From NCBI GenBank assembly GCA_026005055.1, contig BPKI01000001.1, forward strand, positions 434,001 to 498,000: a stretch of 64,000 bases of DNA, read 5' to 3'. The notes under the pieces are model-generated. The model ran no database searches. It saw only the letters and a list, made by a program, of their open reading frames with translations, and had not been told where the DNA came from. Position 1 is the first letter of the stretch; each line of letters opens with the position of its first letter. Source of the DNA: Lysobacterales bacterium (lineage in GTDB: Bacteria > Pseudomonadota > Gammaproteobacteria > Xanthomonadales > BPKI01). The position numbers were made by a program, and so were the translations under genes. This document shows positions 18,331 to 26,913 of the stretch, piece by piece.

Positions 18331-21300
18331 TCAGGCCATCAGCCGCTGGCGCGCCACCAGGGCCAAGCCGAGAACGAGGCCGAGGAGCCCCAGCAAGCCG
18401 AGCATCGGCACCGGTCGCGGTGGCGGCAGGCCCGTGATGCTGAGCACCGCTTGATCGCAGCGGTCGTTCACGCAGACCTGGTAGGTGATCGTGCAGGTGC
18501 CGATGGGGAGGCCGAAGCTCGCCACCCCCGCCGGCGTGATCGCCGCCGAGGGACAGTTGGTGCCCGGACCGGCGACCAGGCTATAGACCGCTCCCGGCGG
18601 CACCGGACCGCCGTTGAAGTCGTTGGCCGCCACGTTGAAGCTGCCCCCCGCCCCGACGTTGATGCTTTCGCTCACCGCATCGACCAAGACGAAGCTCCCG
18701 TTATTCACGTTGTTCGCCGGCACCGGGTCCGCCGGATTGCTGCCCGCCGTGACCACCAGGCACAGGTTGGGACCCGCACCAAGAGCCGCTCCGCCCACGC
18801 TACCAGGCGCTTGGAAGGTGGCGGTGCAATTGATGGTGCCGCCGGCCGCAAGCGACGCCACCGGAACCCCCGGCATGCAGCTGAGGCCGGAGAGCGTCCC
18901 CACTGGCGCGTTACTCACGCAATCCACCACGCTCGCCGAGCAGGTGGCCTGGCTCGCCGCATCGTTGCCGGCGTTCGTACAGCTGAAGCTCACCGGCTCG
19001 CTGCCGCCCGGCGCCGCTGCTGGCGGCGGCGTCGGCGCATTCGCTTGCATATCGGGGAACAGCGCGGTCACCGTGAGCTGGGCCACATCGCAGGGGATCG
19101 GACCCGCCCCCAGGCACACCCGATAGCTGATTGTGCAGCTTCCGGGCGGCACCGGCGGGGCGTTGAAAGTGGCCATACCCGCCGCCGAGACCGCCGCGGC
19201 CGGGCAAGTCGCAGCCGTGAGCGTGTAGTTCGCCGTCCCCGGCACCCCGCCCAAGCCGTACTGATCGTTCGCCGCGAGGTTGAAGTTCTGCGCAGTGGCG
19301 GTCCAGGGCACCGAAGTGAAGTCATCGACCGCATCGAGCACGCTCGCGGTGTTCGAGGTGTTGTTGTTGGTGGCATTGAAGTCGTTCAGAGCACCCGTGC
19401 TGTAGGTGATCGTCACCTGCGAGGTCGGCTCGTCCGTGCCACCTTGGCTACCCGGCGCTTGGTAATCGAATGTGCAGATGATGGCCTCGTTGGGATTCAC
19501 GGTCACCGGCGGCGACGGCGAACAGCTCAAGTTGAGCACCGTTCCTGCGGTCACCGTCACCGCACAGGTGGCACCAGTGGCGGGCGCAGCGTCGACGTTG
19601 GTGCAGGTCACGCTCAGGCCGGTGACGATCTGACCCGGCCCCACATCCGGCAACGCGCTCGCCGAGGTCACCGCCATGTCCGCCGCGCCGGTCACGTTGA
19701 CGGTGAGCGTGGCATCGTCGCACAAGGGAATCGGGCCTCCGCAAGCTTGGTAGCGCACCGTGCAAGAGCCCGAAGAAGGCGTGTCGAAGGTGGCGATTCC
19801 CGTTGGGCTGATCGAGACATTGGCGCAGGTGGAGCCCGCTACCAGGCTGTAGGTCACCGACGGCGGAGGACCCCCCGCGCCGAAAGCACTGGTCCCAAGC
19901 TCGTCATTCGCGGCGACGTTGAAGGTTTGGCTGCTGAGATTGGGGCCGAAGCTTTGGCTTTCGTCGATCGCGTCCAAGACCGGAATGCTGTAGGTCTGCA
20001 GGTTGTTGTTCGGATCCGAATCGTTGATCGCACTCGCGGTGTGGGTGAAGACCACCACCTGCGTGGGTTCATCATTCCCGCCCGATACCCCTGGGCCGGT
20101 GTAATCGAAGTTGCAAGCCAACCACGGCACGCCGGGCAAAGGCGAGGCCAGCGGCGCGCCGACCACCACGTAAGGCGTACCCGGAGAGAAGCCGACCGGA
20201 AGACAACTCGTCAGGGACAGGCTTCCCTGGCCCGCGCCCACCGCCATCTGGCAGTCGGCCCGAAACACGGCCGCATTCCCGACGTTATCGCACTGAAACG
20301 TCCAGCCCGTGATCATATCACCGGGCGTGACGATGGAGCTTGCGATCAAGAACGGACCGACCGTGAAATCTTGGTTGATGGGCGCGTTCGAGAGATCTCC
20401 GGAAAGGCGGCTGATGAACCCATCGAACAACCCTCCTCCAAAGCTTGACTGCGCGCCACCGCCCGCGCCCGGCAGAGAGGAGATTAAGTCCACATAACCT
20501 ACCAGATAAATTTCCCCCGAGAGCGGATGCGTGCCAACCCCGTAGGCGTATTCCGTTCCTGGTCCGCCGAGGTAACTCGCGGTCGCATTCCCAAAATTGG
20601 GGGGAAGCCTGACGACGAAAGCGTCGTAGCTCCCGCCATGGGCGTTCTGAAAACCGAAGCTGACGTTCGACGCCCCGGCGTGAGAAAGGAAATCGTTCGA
20701 GAACGTCCACCCGACCGCAACCACATCGCCATTCGGCAGGACCAGCAAATCGCTCACCGTATCCTGGTGCGCAGCCCCGCCGAGCATGGTTCCTGCCATG
20801 AGATTCTGAAGCGAGGCATCGAGCCGAACGATGAAACCATCCTCCCAGATACCGCCGGTGTAACTGGGCTGTACCGTACCGGCGGTGGTGTCGTCGAAGT
20901 TCCTCGCGCCGCCTCCGATGAAGAACTCGCCGCTTGCACCAAAGGCGAGGGCGTAGGCGATGTCTTGCGATTGCGAGCCGCCGAGATAGGTCGCCGCCTG
21001 CAATGCGCTGAGATCCGCCGCGAAAAGGGCGGCGAAGGCTTCCTGCGAATCCGGCGCCGGCGAGGGTGAAGCTTGATAGGCGCCGGCCGTGGTCGGCAGA
21101 TTGAGCGCAAGCGTTCTGCCGACGGCACCAAGGTGTCCCGTCCCTGGCTGCAGCCCGATGTCCAGGATTTCGTCGTAGTTGGTGCCGCCGTAGTAGGTGC
21201 TGCGGAGGACCGTGGCAAGGGCGAGGTCGAAGCGGGCGATGAAGCCATCCCAGTCGTTGGCTGCATTGAGGCTCGGAAACGCCGCTCCGGCCGTCGCCGG

Positions 21301-22563
21301 CAAATTCGTAGACCGGGTGATGCCGGCGATGTACACGGAAGTCGGACCGACTTCCAGGGCAAAGCCACCATCTTCGTTGTTGCCGCCAAAATACGAGACC
21401 ACGAGCCCGCTGCTCAAACCGAGATCGATGCGAAGCACGAAGGCATCTCGAGGACCGCCTTGGTAAGTCGGGATGGCGCCTGTGTTATTGGGCAGATCGG
21501 TCGAGGTGGTCTCGCCCACCGCGTACACCTGGTTGTTGGCCACCTTGAGCGAGCGCAGCTCGTCAACATTGCCGCCGCCGATGTAGGTCGCCTGGACGAA
21601 GCCGCCCCAAAGAGGTTGATTGTTGAGCGAGGGCCGGATGCGGAGGATGACGCCGTCGCGATTACCGGCGTAGCTCGCTTGTGCGCCGCCGACGGTATTC
21701 GGGAAGTTGTTCGACTCCGACCAGCCGACCACGAAAACATCACCGCTCACCGGGTCGAAATCGATCGCGTTGAAGTAATCGTTGCCGTTCCCCCCGCCGT
21801 AGGTCGATTGGATCAGCGGATCGATGAAGACCGGCCGTTCGGGGTCATGCGCGCCCAGCGCGAATCCGTAACGGCTTTCAGCGAGCAAGCGATAGGCGAC
21901 TTGCACGGGCTCCCGGCCCGCCGGACCTTCCTGCCAGGCCAAAGGCGGCGAAAAGCTCACCGCCCCATGAGGCGTCATCACCCGAAGCGCGCCATCCTCG
22001 GCGAGCGAGAGCGCTTCGATGCCATTGAACTCGATCTCGATCGCGCCCACGTCGGCACCCGGCGCCAGCTCGAAAAGCTTCTCGATCGAACGGGAATGCG
22101 CAAGAAGCGTCAGCCGAATGCCCGGATAAACCTCGCCCAAGCCGAGACGACCATGAGCGGGCAGCTCGCGCGCGTGCCTCTCCGGATTGCGGCCCAGGAA
22201 AAAGGAAGCGCGCATGGGAAGCTCCTCGCCGGGCGACCAGGCCGGCGCTCTCGCGCCATGCAGCCGCTCTTCGATCACCCAGGCGCGGGACCGGCAGTTC
22301 GAATCAGAGGGGGCGCTCTGCCGCTCCCGACTGCATTCGGATCGGTCGAGGAACACATGGCGCAGCCGGCCGTCGCGCAGGACCCAGGAGCTTCCGTAGA
22401 AACCTTGCAGCGACCAAGCCGCCTCCTCCGGCCACTGGCCGCGGTTCTCGACGAATCCGCGCGGCAGATCGCCAAGGGCTGGCACCACCGCCGCCGAGGC
22501 CGCCGAAATGGAGGAAAAGAGCAAAAAAGCGGCAAGCGCCGTTGCCCCTGTGACGTGACCCAT
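18331..22563 (-). CDS. Large secreted SBBP beta-propeller protein with IPTL-CTERM-like tail
   Basis: This 1410-aa exported protein has a signal peptide (ALAAFLLFSSISAASA) and an N-terminal DUF7948-like domain (PRGFVENRGQWPEEAAW). SBBP-type propeller repeats follow at about residues 260-730, with units such as STYYGGTNYDEILDIGL and AVGRTLALNLPTTAGAY. After that come three Ig/DUF11-like modules, each with a NxAAND motif (FNVAANDELG, FNLAANDQYG, FNVAANDFNG). The C-terminus is PPRPVPMLGLLGLLG, a hydrophobic helix and a basic end, that is, a sorting tag of CTERM type. It is therefore probably surface-anchored or released after processing. A consensus promoter lies just upstream in the end of glnE. 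Its binding partner is unknown. Confidence 0.88.
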   Translation of the reverse strand: MGHVTGATALAAFLLFSSISAASAAVVPALGDLPRGFVENRGQWPEEAAWSLQGFYGSSWVLRDGRLRHVFLDRSECSRERQSAPSDSNCRSRAWVIEERLHGARAPAWSPGEELPMRASFFLGRNPERHARELPAHGRLGLGEVYPGIRLTLLAHSRSIEKLFELAPGADVGAIEIEFNGIEALSLAEDGALRVMTPHGAVSFSPPLAWQEGPAGREPVQVAYRLLAESRYGFALGAHDPERPVFIDPLIQSTYGGGNGNDYFNAIDFDPVSGDVFVVGWSESNNFPNTVGGAQASYAGNRDGVILRIRPSLNNQPLWGGFVQATYIGGGNVDELRSLKVANNQVYAVGETTSTDLPNNTGAIPTYQGGPRDAFVLRIDLGLSSGLVVSYFGGNNEDGGFALEVGPTSVYIAGITRSTNLPATAGAAFPSLNAANDWDGFIARFDLALATVLRSTYYGGTNYDEILDIGLQPGTGHLGAVGRTLALNLPTTAGAYQASPSPAPDSQEAFAALFAADLSALQAATYLGGSQSQDIAYALAFGASGEFFIGGGARNFDDTTAGTVQPSYTGGIWEDGFIVRLDASLQNLMAGTMLGGAAHQDTVSDLLVLPNGDVVAVGWTFSNDFLSHAGASNVSFGFQNAHGGSYDAFVVRLPPNFGNATASYLGGPGTEYAYGVGTHPLSGEIYLVGYVDLISSLPGAGGGAQSSFGGGLFDGFISRLSGDLSNAPINQDFTVGPFLIASSIVTPGDMITGWTFQCDNVGNAAVFRADCQMAVGAGQGSLSLTSCLPVGFSPGTPYVVVGAPLASPLPGVPWLACNFDYTGPGVSGGNDEPTQVVVFTHTASAINDSDPNNNLQTYSIPVLDAIDESQSFGPNLSSQTFNVAANDELGTSAFGAGGPPPSVTYSLVAGSTCANVSISPTGIATFDTPSSGSCTVRYQACGGPIPLCDDATLTVNVTGAADMAVTSASALPDVGPGQIVTGLSVTCTNVDAAPATGATCAVTVTAGTVLNLSCSPSPPVTVNPNEAIICTFDYQAPGSQGGTDEPTSQVTITYSTGALNDFNATNNNTSNTASVLDAVDDFTSVPWTATAQNFNLAANDQYGLGGVPGTANYTLTAATCPAAAVSAAGMATFNAPPVPPGSCTISYRVCLGAGPIPCDVAQLTVTALFPDMQANAPTPPPAAAPGGSEPVSFSCTNAGNDAASQATCSASVVDCVSNAPVGTLSGLSCMPGVPVASLAAGGTINCTATFQAPGSVGGAALGAGPNLCLVVTAGSNPADPVPANNVNNGSFVLVDAVSESINVGAGGSFNVAANDFNGGPVPPGAVYSLVAGPGTNCPSAAITPAGVASFGLPIGTCTITYQVCVNDRCDQAVLSITGLPPPRPVPMLGLLGLLGLVLGLALVARQRLMA

Positions 22564-22605
22564 GGTGTCGCTCCCCGTGTTCGCCTTTTCCGAATGGCGC
22601 CGAAG

Positions 22606-22634
22606 GTTTTATTCGCCGCGCGCTGTGTTGTCAA
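22606..22634 (-). promoter_or_regulatory. Sigma70 promoter for the SBBP-CTERM gene, inside the glnE 3' end
   Basis: On the minus strand a perfect -35 TTGACA (22629-22634) is followed after exactly 17 bases by TAAAAC (22606-22611). The -10 overlaps the glnE stop codon. The transcript would start roughly 35 bases before the CTERM ATG, with GGGGAG as ribosome-binding site. This lets the surface protein be expressed independently of glnE. Confidence 0.65.
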
Positions 22635-25296
22635 ACACTTGCGAAAAAAGTTGGATAACCGCCGCTCTCGCCTCGGCAAGCCCGGGGCGGGCCTGCGGCA
22701 CCCGCCGCGGCTGCTCGCGCAGATGGCAGGACAGCGCCTCGCCTAAGAGAAAGCGATGGGCCGCCGCCAGGGATCGGGGATTTGGCAGCGCCTCGGCGAG
22801 GGCCTCGAGCCACCGCGCGCAATCCGTCGCCTCGCCGATCCTCGCCGACAGCGTGTGGTCGCTGAGCAGCAAAGCGGCCAGGGCGAAGCTGAGATCGATC
22901 AGGCCACCGCGGCCTTGCTTGAGGTCGAAATGCACCTCATCGCTTCGATCGTGCTCGGCGCGCAGGCGCTCGCGCATCTCCCAAAGCGCGCGGCGGACGC
23001 TCGCCGGATCCCGCGGCTGCGCGAGCACCTCGGCCCGAATGCGGCGGAAGGCCGCGCACGCCGAGGCATCCCCGAACAGGGGACGGGCGCGCAAAAGCGC
23101 CTGATGCTCCCAAAGCCGAGCCCGCTCGCGCTGGTAGCTCGCCATACCCTCGAGGCTGACCAGCGGCAACCCCTTGGCGCCTTCCGGTCGCAGGCGCATG
23201 TCCACCTCGTAGAGCGCCCCGGTGGCCGAGGGATGGCCGAGGAAGGCGAGGCTTCGTTGGACCAGCCGCAGCAGGTAATGCCCCCGCTCGAGCGGCTGCG
23301 GCCCGTCGCTGACCGCCGACGCGACCGAGGGGTCGTAAAGGAAGACGAGATCGAGGTCGGAGCGAAAGGAGAGCTCGAGCGCCCCGAGGCTGCCGTAGCC
23401 CACCACCGCCAGCGGAAGACCGGCGCACAGCCGCCCATGGCGCTCGGCCAGGCCGGCGAGGGCGAGCGCGGCGGCATGGGCGAGCACGGCCTCGGCGAGG
23501 CGGGAGAGCGCTTCGGCGGCCGCGATCGGATCGAGGGCGCCGTCGAGAAAGGCGAGGCCGATCTCGAAAAGCCGGGCGTCTCTTGCTTCCACGAGCGGAG
23601 GCATGACTGCTTCGGGATCGGCAAGCTCGTGGGACACGGTGGGCAGCGGCGCGCCAGCGCTGAGCTCCGCGGCGATGGCGCGCGGATCGCAAAGCAGCCG
23701 GTCGAGCAGCACGGGGTGGGCGACCAGCAGGCGGCCCAAGAAAGGCGCGCGCTCGAGCACCTCGATCAGGCGGGCGATCGTCGCCGGTCGCTCATCGAGC
23801 AGGGCCAGGTAGGCCGAGCGCCGCGCCAAGGTCGAGATCAGATCGCCCAGGCGCGCGGCAGCAGCGGCCCCGAGCGCGTGCCCGCGTGCCGAGGCGAGGA
23901 GACGCCCGCCGACCCGCTGCATCCGGGCGGCCGTGCGCGGCGAAAGCTCCCGGCGCGTCAGGCTCGATCCGAGCGACCGCAAGACCGCAGCCAGCGGGGG
24001 TGAAACCTCGGGAACGTCCGCGCCCTCGAGGAAAGCCCGCCAGCGCGCTTCCTCCGCACCCGACTCCCCCGCCGGCTCGGGAAACAGACCGGCGAAGGCC
24101 TCGCGCACGGTGCTGCGGGCGTCAGCGAGCGCTGCGAGCAGCGCCGACACCCCCGCGAAGCCGAGCCCGACGGCAATCCGCTCGCGCTCGAGCGGGTCCT
24201 TGGGCAGGCGATGTGCCTGCTGCTCGCCAAGCATCTGGATCCGGTTTTCGAGCCGGCGCAAGAAGGCGTGGCTCTCGCGGAGGCGGGCTGCGCTCTCCGG
24301 CGCGAGCAGGCCGGCAGCGGCCAAACGCGGGAGCACGAGCAGCATGGAGGGCTCTTGCAGCGCGGGTTCTCGGCCCCCGCGTACCAGCTGAAGGGCCTGG
24401 ACGATGAACTCGAGCTCGCGGATACCTCCCGGCCCTCGCTTGATGTCCTCCTCGAGTTCCCGGCGCGCCACCTCGGCGGCGAGCATCGCTTTCATTTGCC
24501 GCAGCGCGGCGAAGGCCTCGTAGTCGAGGTAACGGCGAAACACAAAGGGACGGGCGAGGGCCAGAGCGGCCTCGGCGGTCGGCCGATCCCCGGCCACGGC
24601 GCGCGCCCGAATCCAGGCGAAGCGCTCCCAGTCGCGGCCCTCGCGCTGGAAGTACGCCTCGAGCAGCGAGGGGGAGCAAAGCAGCGGCCCGGCCTCGCCG
24701 AAGGGGCGCAGGCGCAGATCGACCCGGTAGAGGAAACCCTCGCTGTCGGTTTCCGCGAGCCGTCGCGCCAGACGGCGCGCGAGCCTCGCCGTCCCTTCTG
24801 CTTCCGCCACCGCCTCGTCGGCGACGAAAACCAAATCCACGTCGGAGGAGAAGTTGAGCTCGTACCCACCGAGCTTGCCGAGCGCCAGCACCGCGAAACC
24901 CGGCGGGGATGGGGTGGCGAGTCCGAGTTCGGCCGCGCTCCAGGCGAGGGCAACGGCGAGCACGGCCTCGGCCAGTTCGCTGGTCTGAGCGAAAGTGACC
25001 GAGAGCTCGTCGCGACCCAGGGCATCCCGCCACGCCAGACGCAGGCTCTCCTCGCGCCTAAGCCGCCTGAGCGCCGGCCAATCGGGCGAGCGCTCGCCCC
25101 AAGGTCGCACGCGCTCGCGAGGCGAGCGCGGATCCTCGCGCAGGACGAGCAGCCGCTCGGCGGCGCTCGGGTCTCGTTTGAGATGCGACCAGGCCACGTC
25201 GCTGACCAGCAACAGCCTGGCGAAGGCCTCGCGCTCGCCGGCAGCGAGGGGCAGCTCGCCGAGCCGCCGCCCGAGCCAGTCAGCGAGCTCGCTCAC
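22609..25296 (-). CDS. glnE: Bifunctional glutamine synthetase adenylyltransferase/deadenylase
   Basis: This 895-aa enzyme adenylylates and deadenylylates glutamine synthetase in response to PII, tuning nitrogen assimilation. Two nucleotidyltransferase halves are seen. The N-terminal half (deadenylase) has LGKLGGYELNFSSDVDLVF, RVDLRLRPFGEAGPL and RGPGGIRELEFIVQ. The C-terminal half (adenylylase) has VVGYGSLGALELSFRSDLDL, EVDMRLRPEGAKGLPL and KQGRGGLIDLSF. Both DxD metal pairs are intact. It is about 50 residues shorter than the E. coli enzyme. The start is GTG at 25296, overlapping the queF stop (GTGA); the upstream extension of the frame is a shadow of queF. Confidence 0.96.
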   Translation of the reverse strand: MSELADWLGRRLGELPLAAGEREAFARLLLVSDVAWSHLKRDPSAAERLLVLREDPRSPRERVRPWGERSPDWPALRRLRREESLRLAWRDALGRDELSVTFAQTSELAEAVLAVALAWSAAELGLATPSPPGFAVLALGKLGGYELNFSSDVDLVFVADEAVAEAEGTARLARRLARRLAETDSEGFLYRVDLRLRPFGEAGPLLCSPSLLEAYFQREGRDWERFAWIRARAVAGDRPTAEAALALARPFVFRRYLDYEAFAALRQMKAMLAAEVARRELEEDIKRGPGGIRELEFIVQALQLVRGGREPALQEPSMLLVLPRLAAAGLLAPESAARLRESHAFLRRLENRIQMLGEQQAHRLPKDPLERERIAVGLGFAGVSALLAALADARSTVREAFAGLFPEPAGESGAEEARWRAFLEGADVPEVSPPLAAVLRSLGSSLTRRELSPRTAARMQRVGGRLLASARGHALGAAAAARLGDLISTLARRSAYLALLDERPATIARLIEVLERAPFLGRLLVAHPVLLDRLLCDPRAIAAELSAGAPLPTVSHELADPEAVMPPLVEARDARLFEIGLAFLDGALDPIAAAEALSRLAEAVLAHAAALALAGLAERHGRLCAGLPLAVVGYGSLGALELSFRSDLDLVFLYDPSVASAVSDGPQPLERGHYLLRLVQRSLAFLGHPSATGALYEVDMRLRPEGAKGLPLVSLEGMASYQRERARLWEHQALLRARPLFGDASACAAFRRIRAEVLAQPRDPASVRRALWEMRERLRAEHDRSDEVHFDLKQGRGGLIDLSFALAALLLSDHTLSARIGEATDCARWLEALAEALPNPRSLAAAHRFLLGEALSCHLREQPRRVPQARPGLAEARAAVIQLFSQVFDNTARGE

Positions 25297-26117
25297 TGGC
25301 GAGGCAGGCGCGGGTTGTCGGGGACCACGCCGCGCAGGCTGGTGCGGAAGGGGTTGATGTCGATCCCGCCGCGCCGACAGAAGCGCCCATAGACGGTGAG
25401 CTCGCGCGGATGGGCGCGGTTCCACAGATCGACGAAGATGCGCTCGATACAGGCTTCGTGGAAATCGCGGTGGCGACGAAAGGCGCAGAGATACCGCAGC
25501 AAGGCGGCGCGTTCGAAACGGGGCCCGCGGTATCGAATCTGCAGACTGGCGTGGTCGGGCTGGGCGGTGATTGGGCAGAGCGAACGGAAACCGTGGAAGA
25601 CCAGCGTTTCGGCGGCCTCCTCGTCCATGATCTTCAGGATCGAGGGCTGCGGATCCTCGTAGCGTTCGATCGCCGCGGAAGTCTCATCGAGCGCCTCGCC
25701 CGCGAGCTCGCCCAACGTGAAGTTGCCGCCGTGCGCCGCCACCAGCGCCACCGCCACCGGCGCGCCACAGGTCTCGGTGAGATCGGCGGCGATGCGGGCG
25801 CGCACCGCTTCGGCCGAGTCAAAGCGGCTGAGGGCGAAACTCTGCAAGTAGAGCTTGACGCTCTTGGATTCGGGGATTCGTGGCGATTCGGCGCTGATCT
25901 GCCACTCGGCAATCGCCACGCGCGGCCGGCCGCGCGCATCGAGCCAGCCGAGCTCGTAGGCGTTCCAAAGGTCCGCGCCTCGGAACGGAAGCCCGTCCCC
26001 GAGCCCGAGCTCGGCTCGGGCAAGGGCGCGCTCCACGCCCACCAGCAGCTCTGGCGCGGGCCGCTCCGGTACCTGGACGGACCTGCCGAGGGGTAGCTCG
26101 GGCCACTTCGGAGCCAT
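25293..26117 (-). CDS. queF: NADPH-dependent 7-cyano-7-deazaguanine reductase, long form
   Basis: This 274-aa enzyme reduces the nitrile preQ0 to preQ1 in queuosine synthesis, in the cytoplasm. It is the two-domain (YqcD-type) form. Visible motifs are the QueF family stretch ESKSVKLYLQSF near residue 90 and ETCGAPV with the probable catalytic Cys. The C-terminal half has CPITAQPDHASLQIRYRGP and RRHRDFHEACIERIF. The ATG at 26117 follows the DUF481 stop after two bases, with GAGG adjacent. Its own stop overlaps the glnE GTG. The operon DUF481-queF-glnE looks accidental in function. Confidence 0.96.
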   Translation of the reverse strand: MAPKWPELPLGRSVQVPERPAPELLVGVERALARAELGLGDGLPFRGADLWNAYELGWLDARGRPRVAIAEWQISAESPRIPESKSVKLYLQSFALSRFDSAEAVRARIAADLTETCGAPVAVALVAAHGGNFTLGELAGEALDETSAAIERYEDPQPSILKIMDEEAAETLVFHGFRSLCPITAQPDHASLQIRYRGPRFERAALLRYLCAFRRHRDFHEACIERIFVDLWNRAHPRELTVYGRFCRRGGIDINPFRTSLRGVVPDNPRLPRQ

Positions 26118-26119
26118 CC

Positions 26120-26830
26120 TCAAAACTCGTAGGCCAGGTTGAGCGAGCTCAGGGTATCGGTGCGCTTCGCCTGAGGCGGCGCGGTCGAGTTGTGGCGGAC
26201 CGCGACCGAGGCCTTGAGCGCGAGCCGATCGTTGATCCGAACCTTAAGGCCCAGGTCGTTCTTCAAATGAGTGTTGTCGCTACCCGCCTCGACCAACGCC
26301 TCGTCGTACAACTCCGCCGTCTCCGAGATCTGCTGCCGGTAGTGGAGGGAGCCGCGAAGAATCAGGTCCTCCTCGGTCGCGCCGCCGCCCGACCCGCCGC
26401 TTCGAGCCAAAGCCGCGCGGCGCAGACCGGGCCCGGCCTCCAAGGCGAGCTTTCGCTGATCGTCCTCGATCAGCCGCCACCCGAGACCGACGGCGAGGCT
26501 GCTCTGCCAGCGGTAGGCGGCGAAATCATCCTGCTCCAGGCGCAGGGCGGCGAAGCCATAGCGCGGCTGATCGCGGCGGAAATCGCTCTTGAGCGCGAGC
26601 TCGCGGCGGTCGGCTGCATCCACTCCGTCCTTACGGCTCTTGAGGGCCGAAAGCACCGCCTCGTGCCGCCAGGTGGCGCCCTCGCGCCGCAGCGCGAGCT
26701 TAGCGTTGAGGGTCTCCGTGGAACTATTGCCGCGGGCGATGACCAGGCCCAGTTCTCCGCTCCCGGCGAGAGCAGGGTGATCGGCTTCGCCGGCGATGGC
26801 GACCGCGAGGAGGATGGGGATGGCGAGCAT
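26120..26830 (-). CDS. DUF481 family outer-membrane-like protein
   Basis: This 236-aa protein has a short signal peptide (MLAIPILLAVAIAGEA) and a DUF481 beta-barrel region: GSGELGLVIARGNSSTETLN opens it, and repeated amphipathic strands such as LKSDFRRDQPRYGFAALRLE follow. The C-terminus LSSLNLAYEF ends in Phe, typical for outer-membrane insertion. DUF481 (YdiY-like) proteins have no settled function. The frame continues upstream but without signal-peptide features, so the ATG at 26830 is chosen. It is divergent from aidB with an 83-base gap that must hold both promoters, and is followed closely by queF. Confidence 0.85.
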   Translation of the reverse strand: MLAIPILLAVAIAGEADHPALAGSGELGLVIARGNSSTETLNAKLALRREGATWRHEAVLSALKSRKDGVDAADRRELALKSDFRRDQPRYGFAALRLEQDDFAAYRWQSSLAVGLGWRLIEDDQRKLALEAGPGLRRAALARSGGSGGGATEEDLILRGSLHYRQQISETAELYDEALVEAGSDNTHLKNDLGLKVRINDRLALKASVAVRHNSTAPPQAKRTDTLSSLNLAYEF

Positions 26831-26913
26831 GGAGAGCCGTCGCTTGAGCTTCTTGGGATGATAGCGGCCCCATCGGCGATTATCCTGCGGCCATTCCCTC
26901 CGGAGGCGCCACC

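Noticed and set aside
17815-20448. An 877-codon plus-strand open frame across the terminator at 18280-18311
   Set aside because: It crosses a strong terminator and lies antisense to the CTERM gene; its translation is Arg/His-rich and low complexity.
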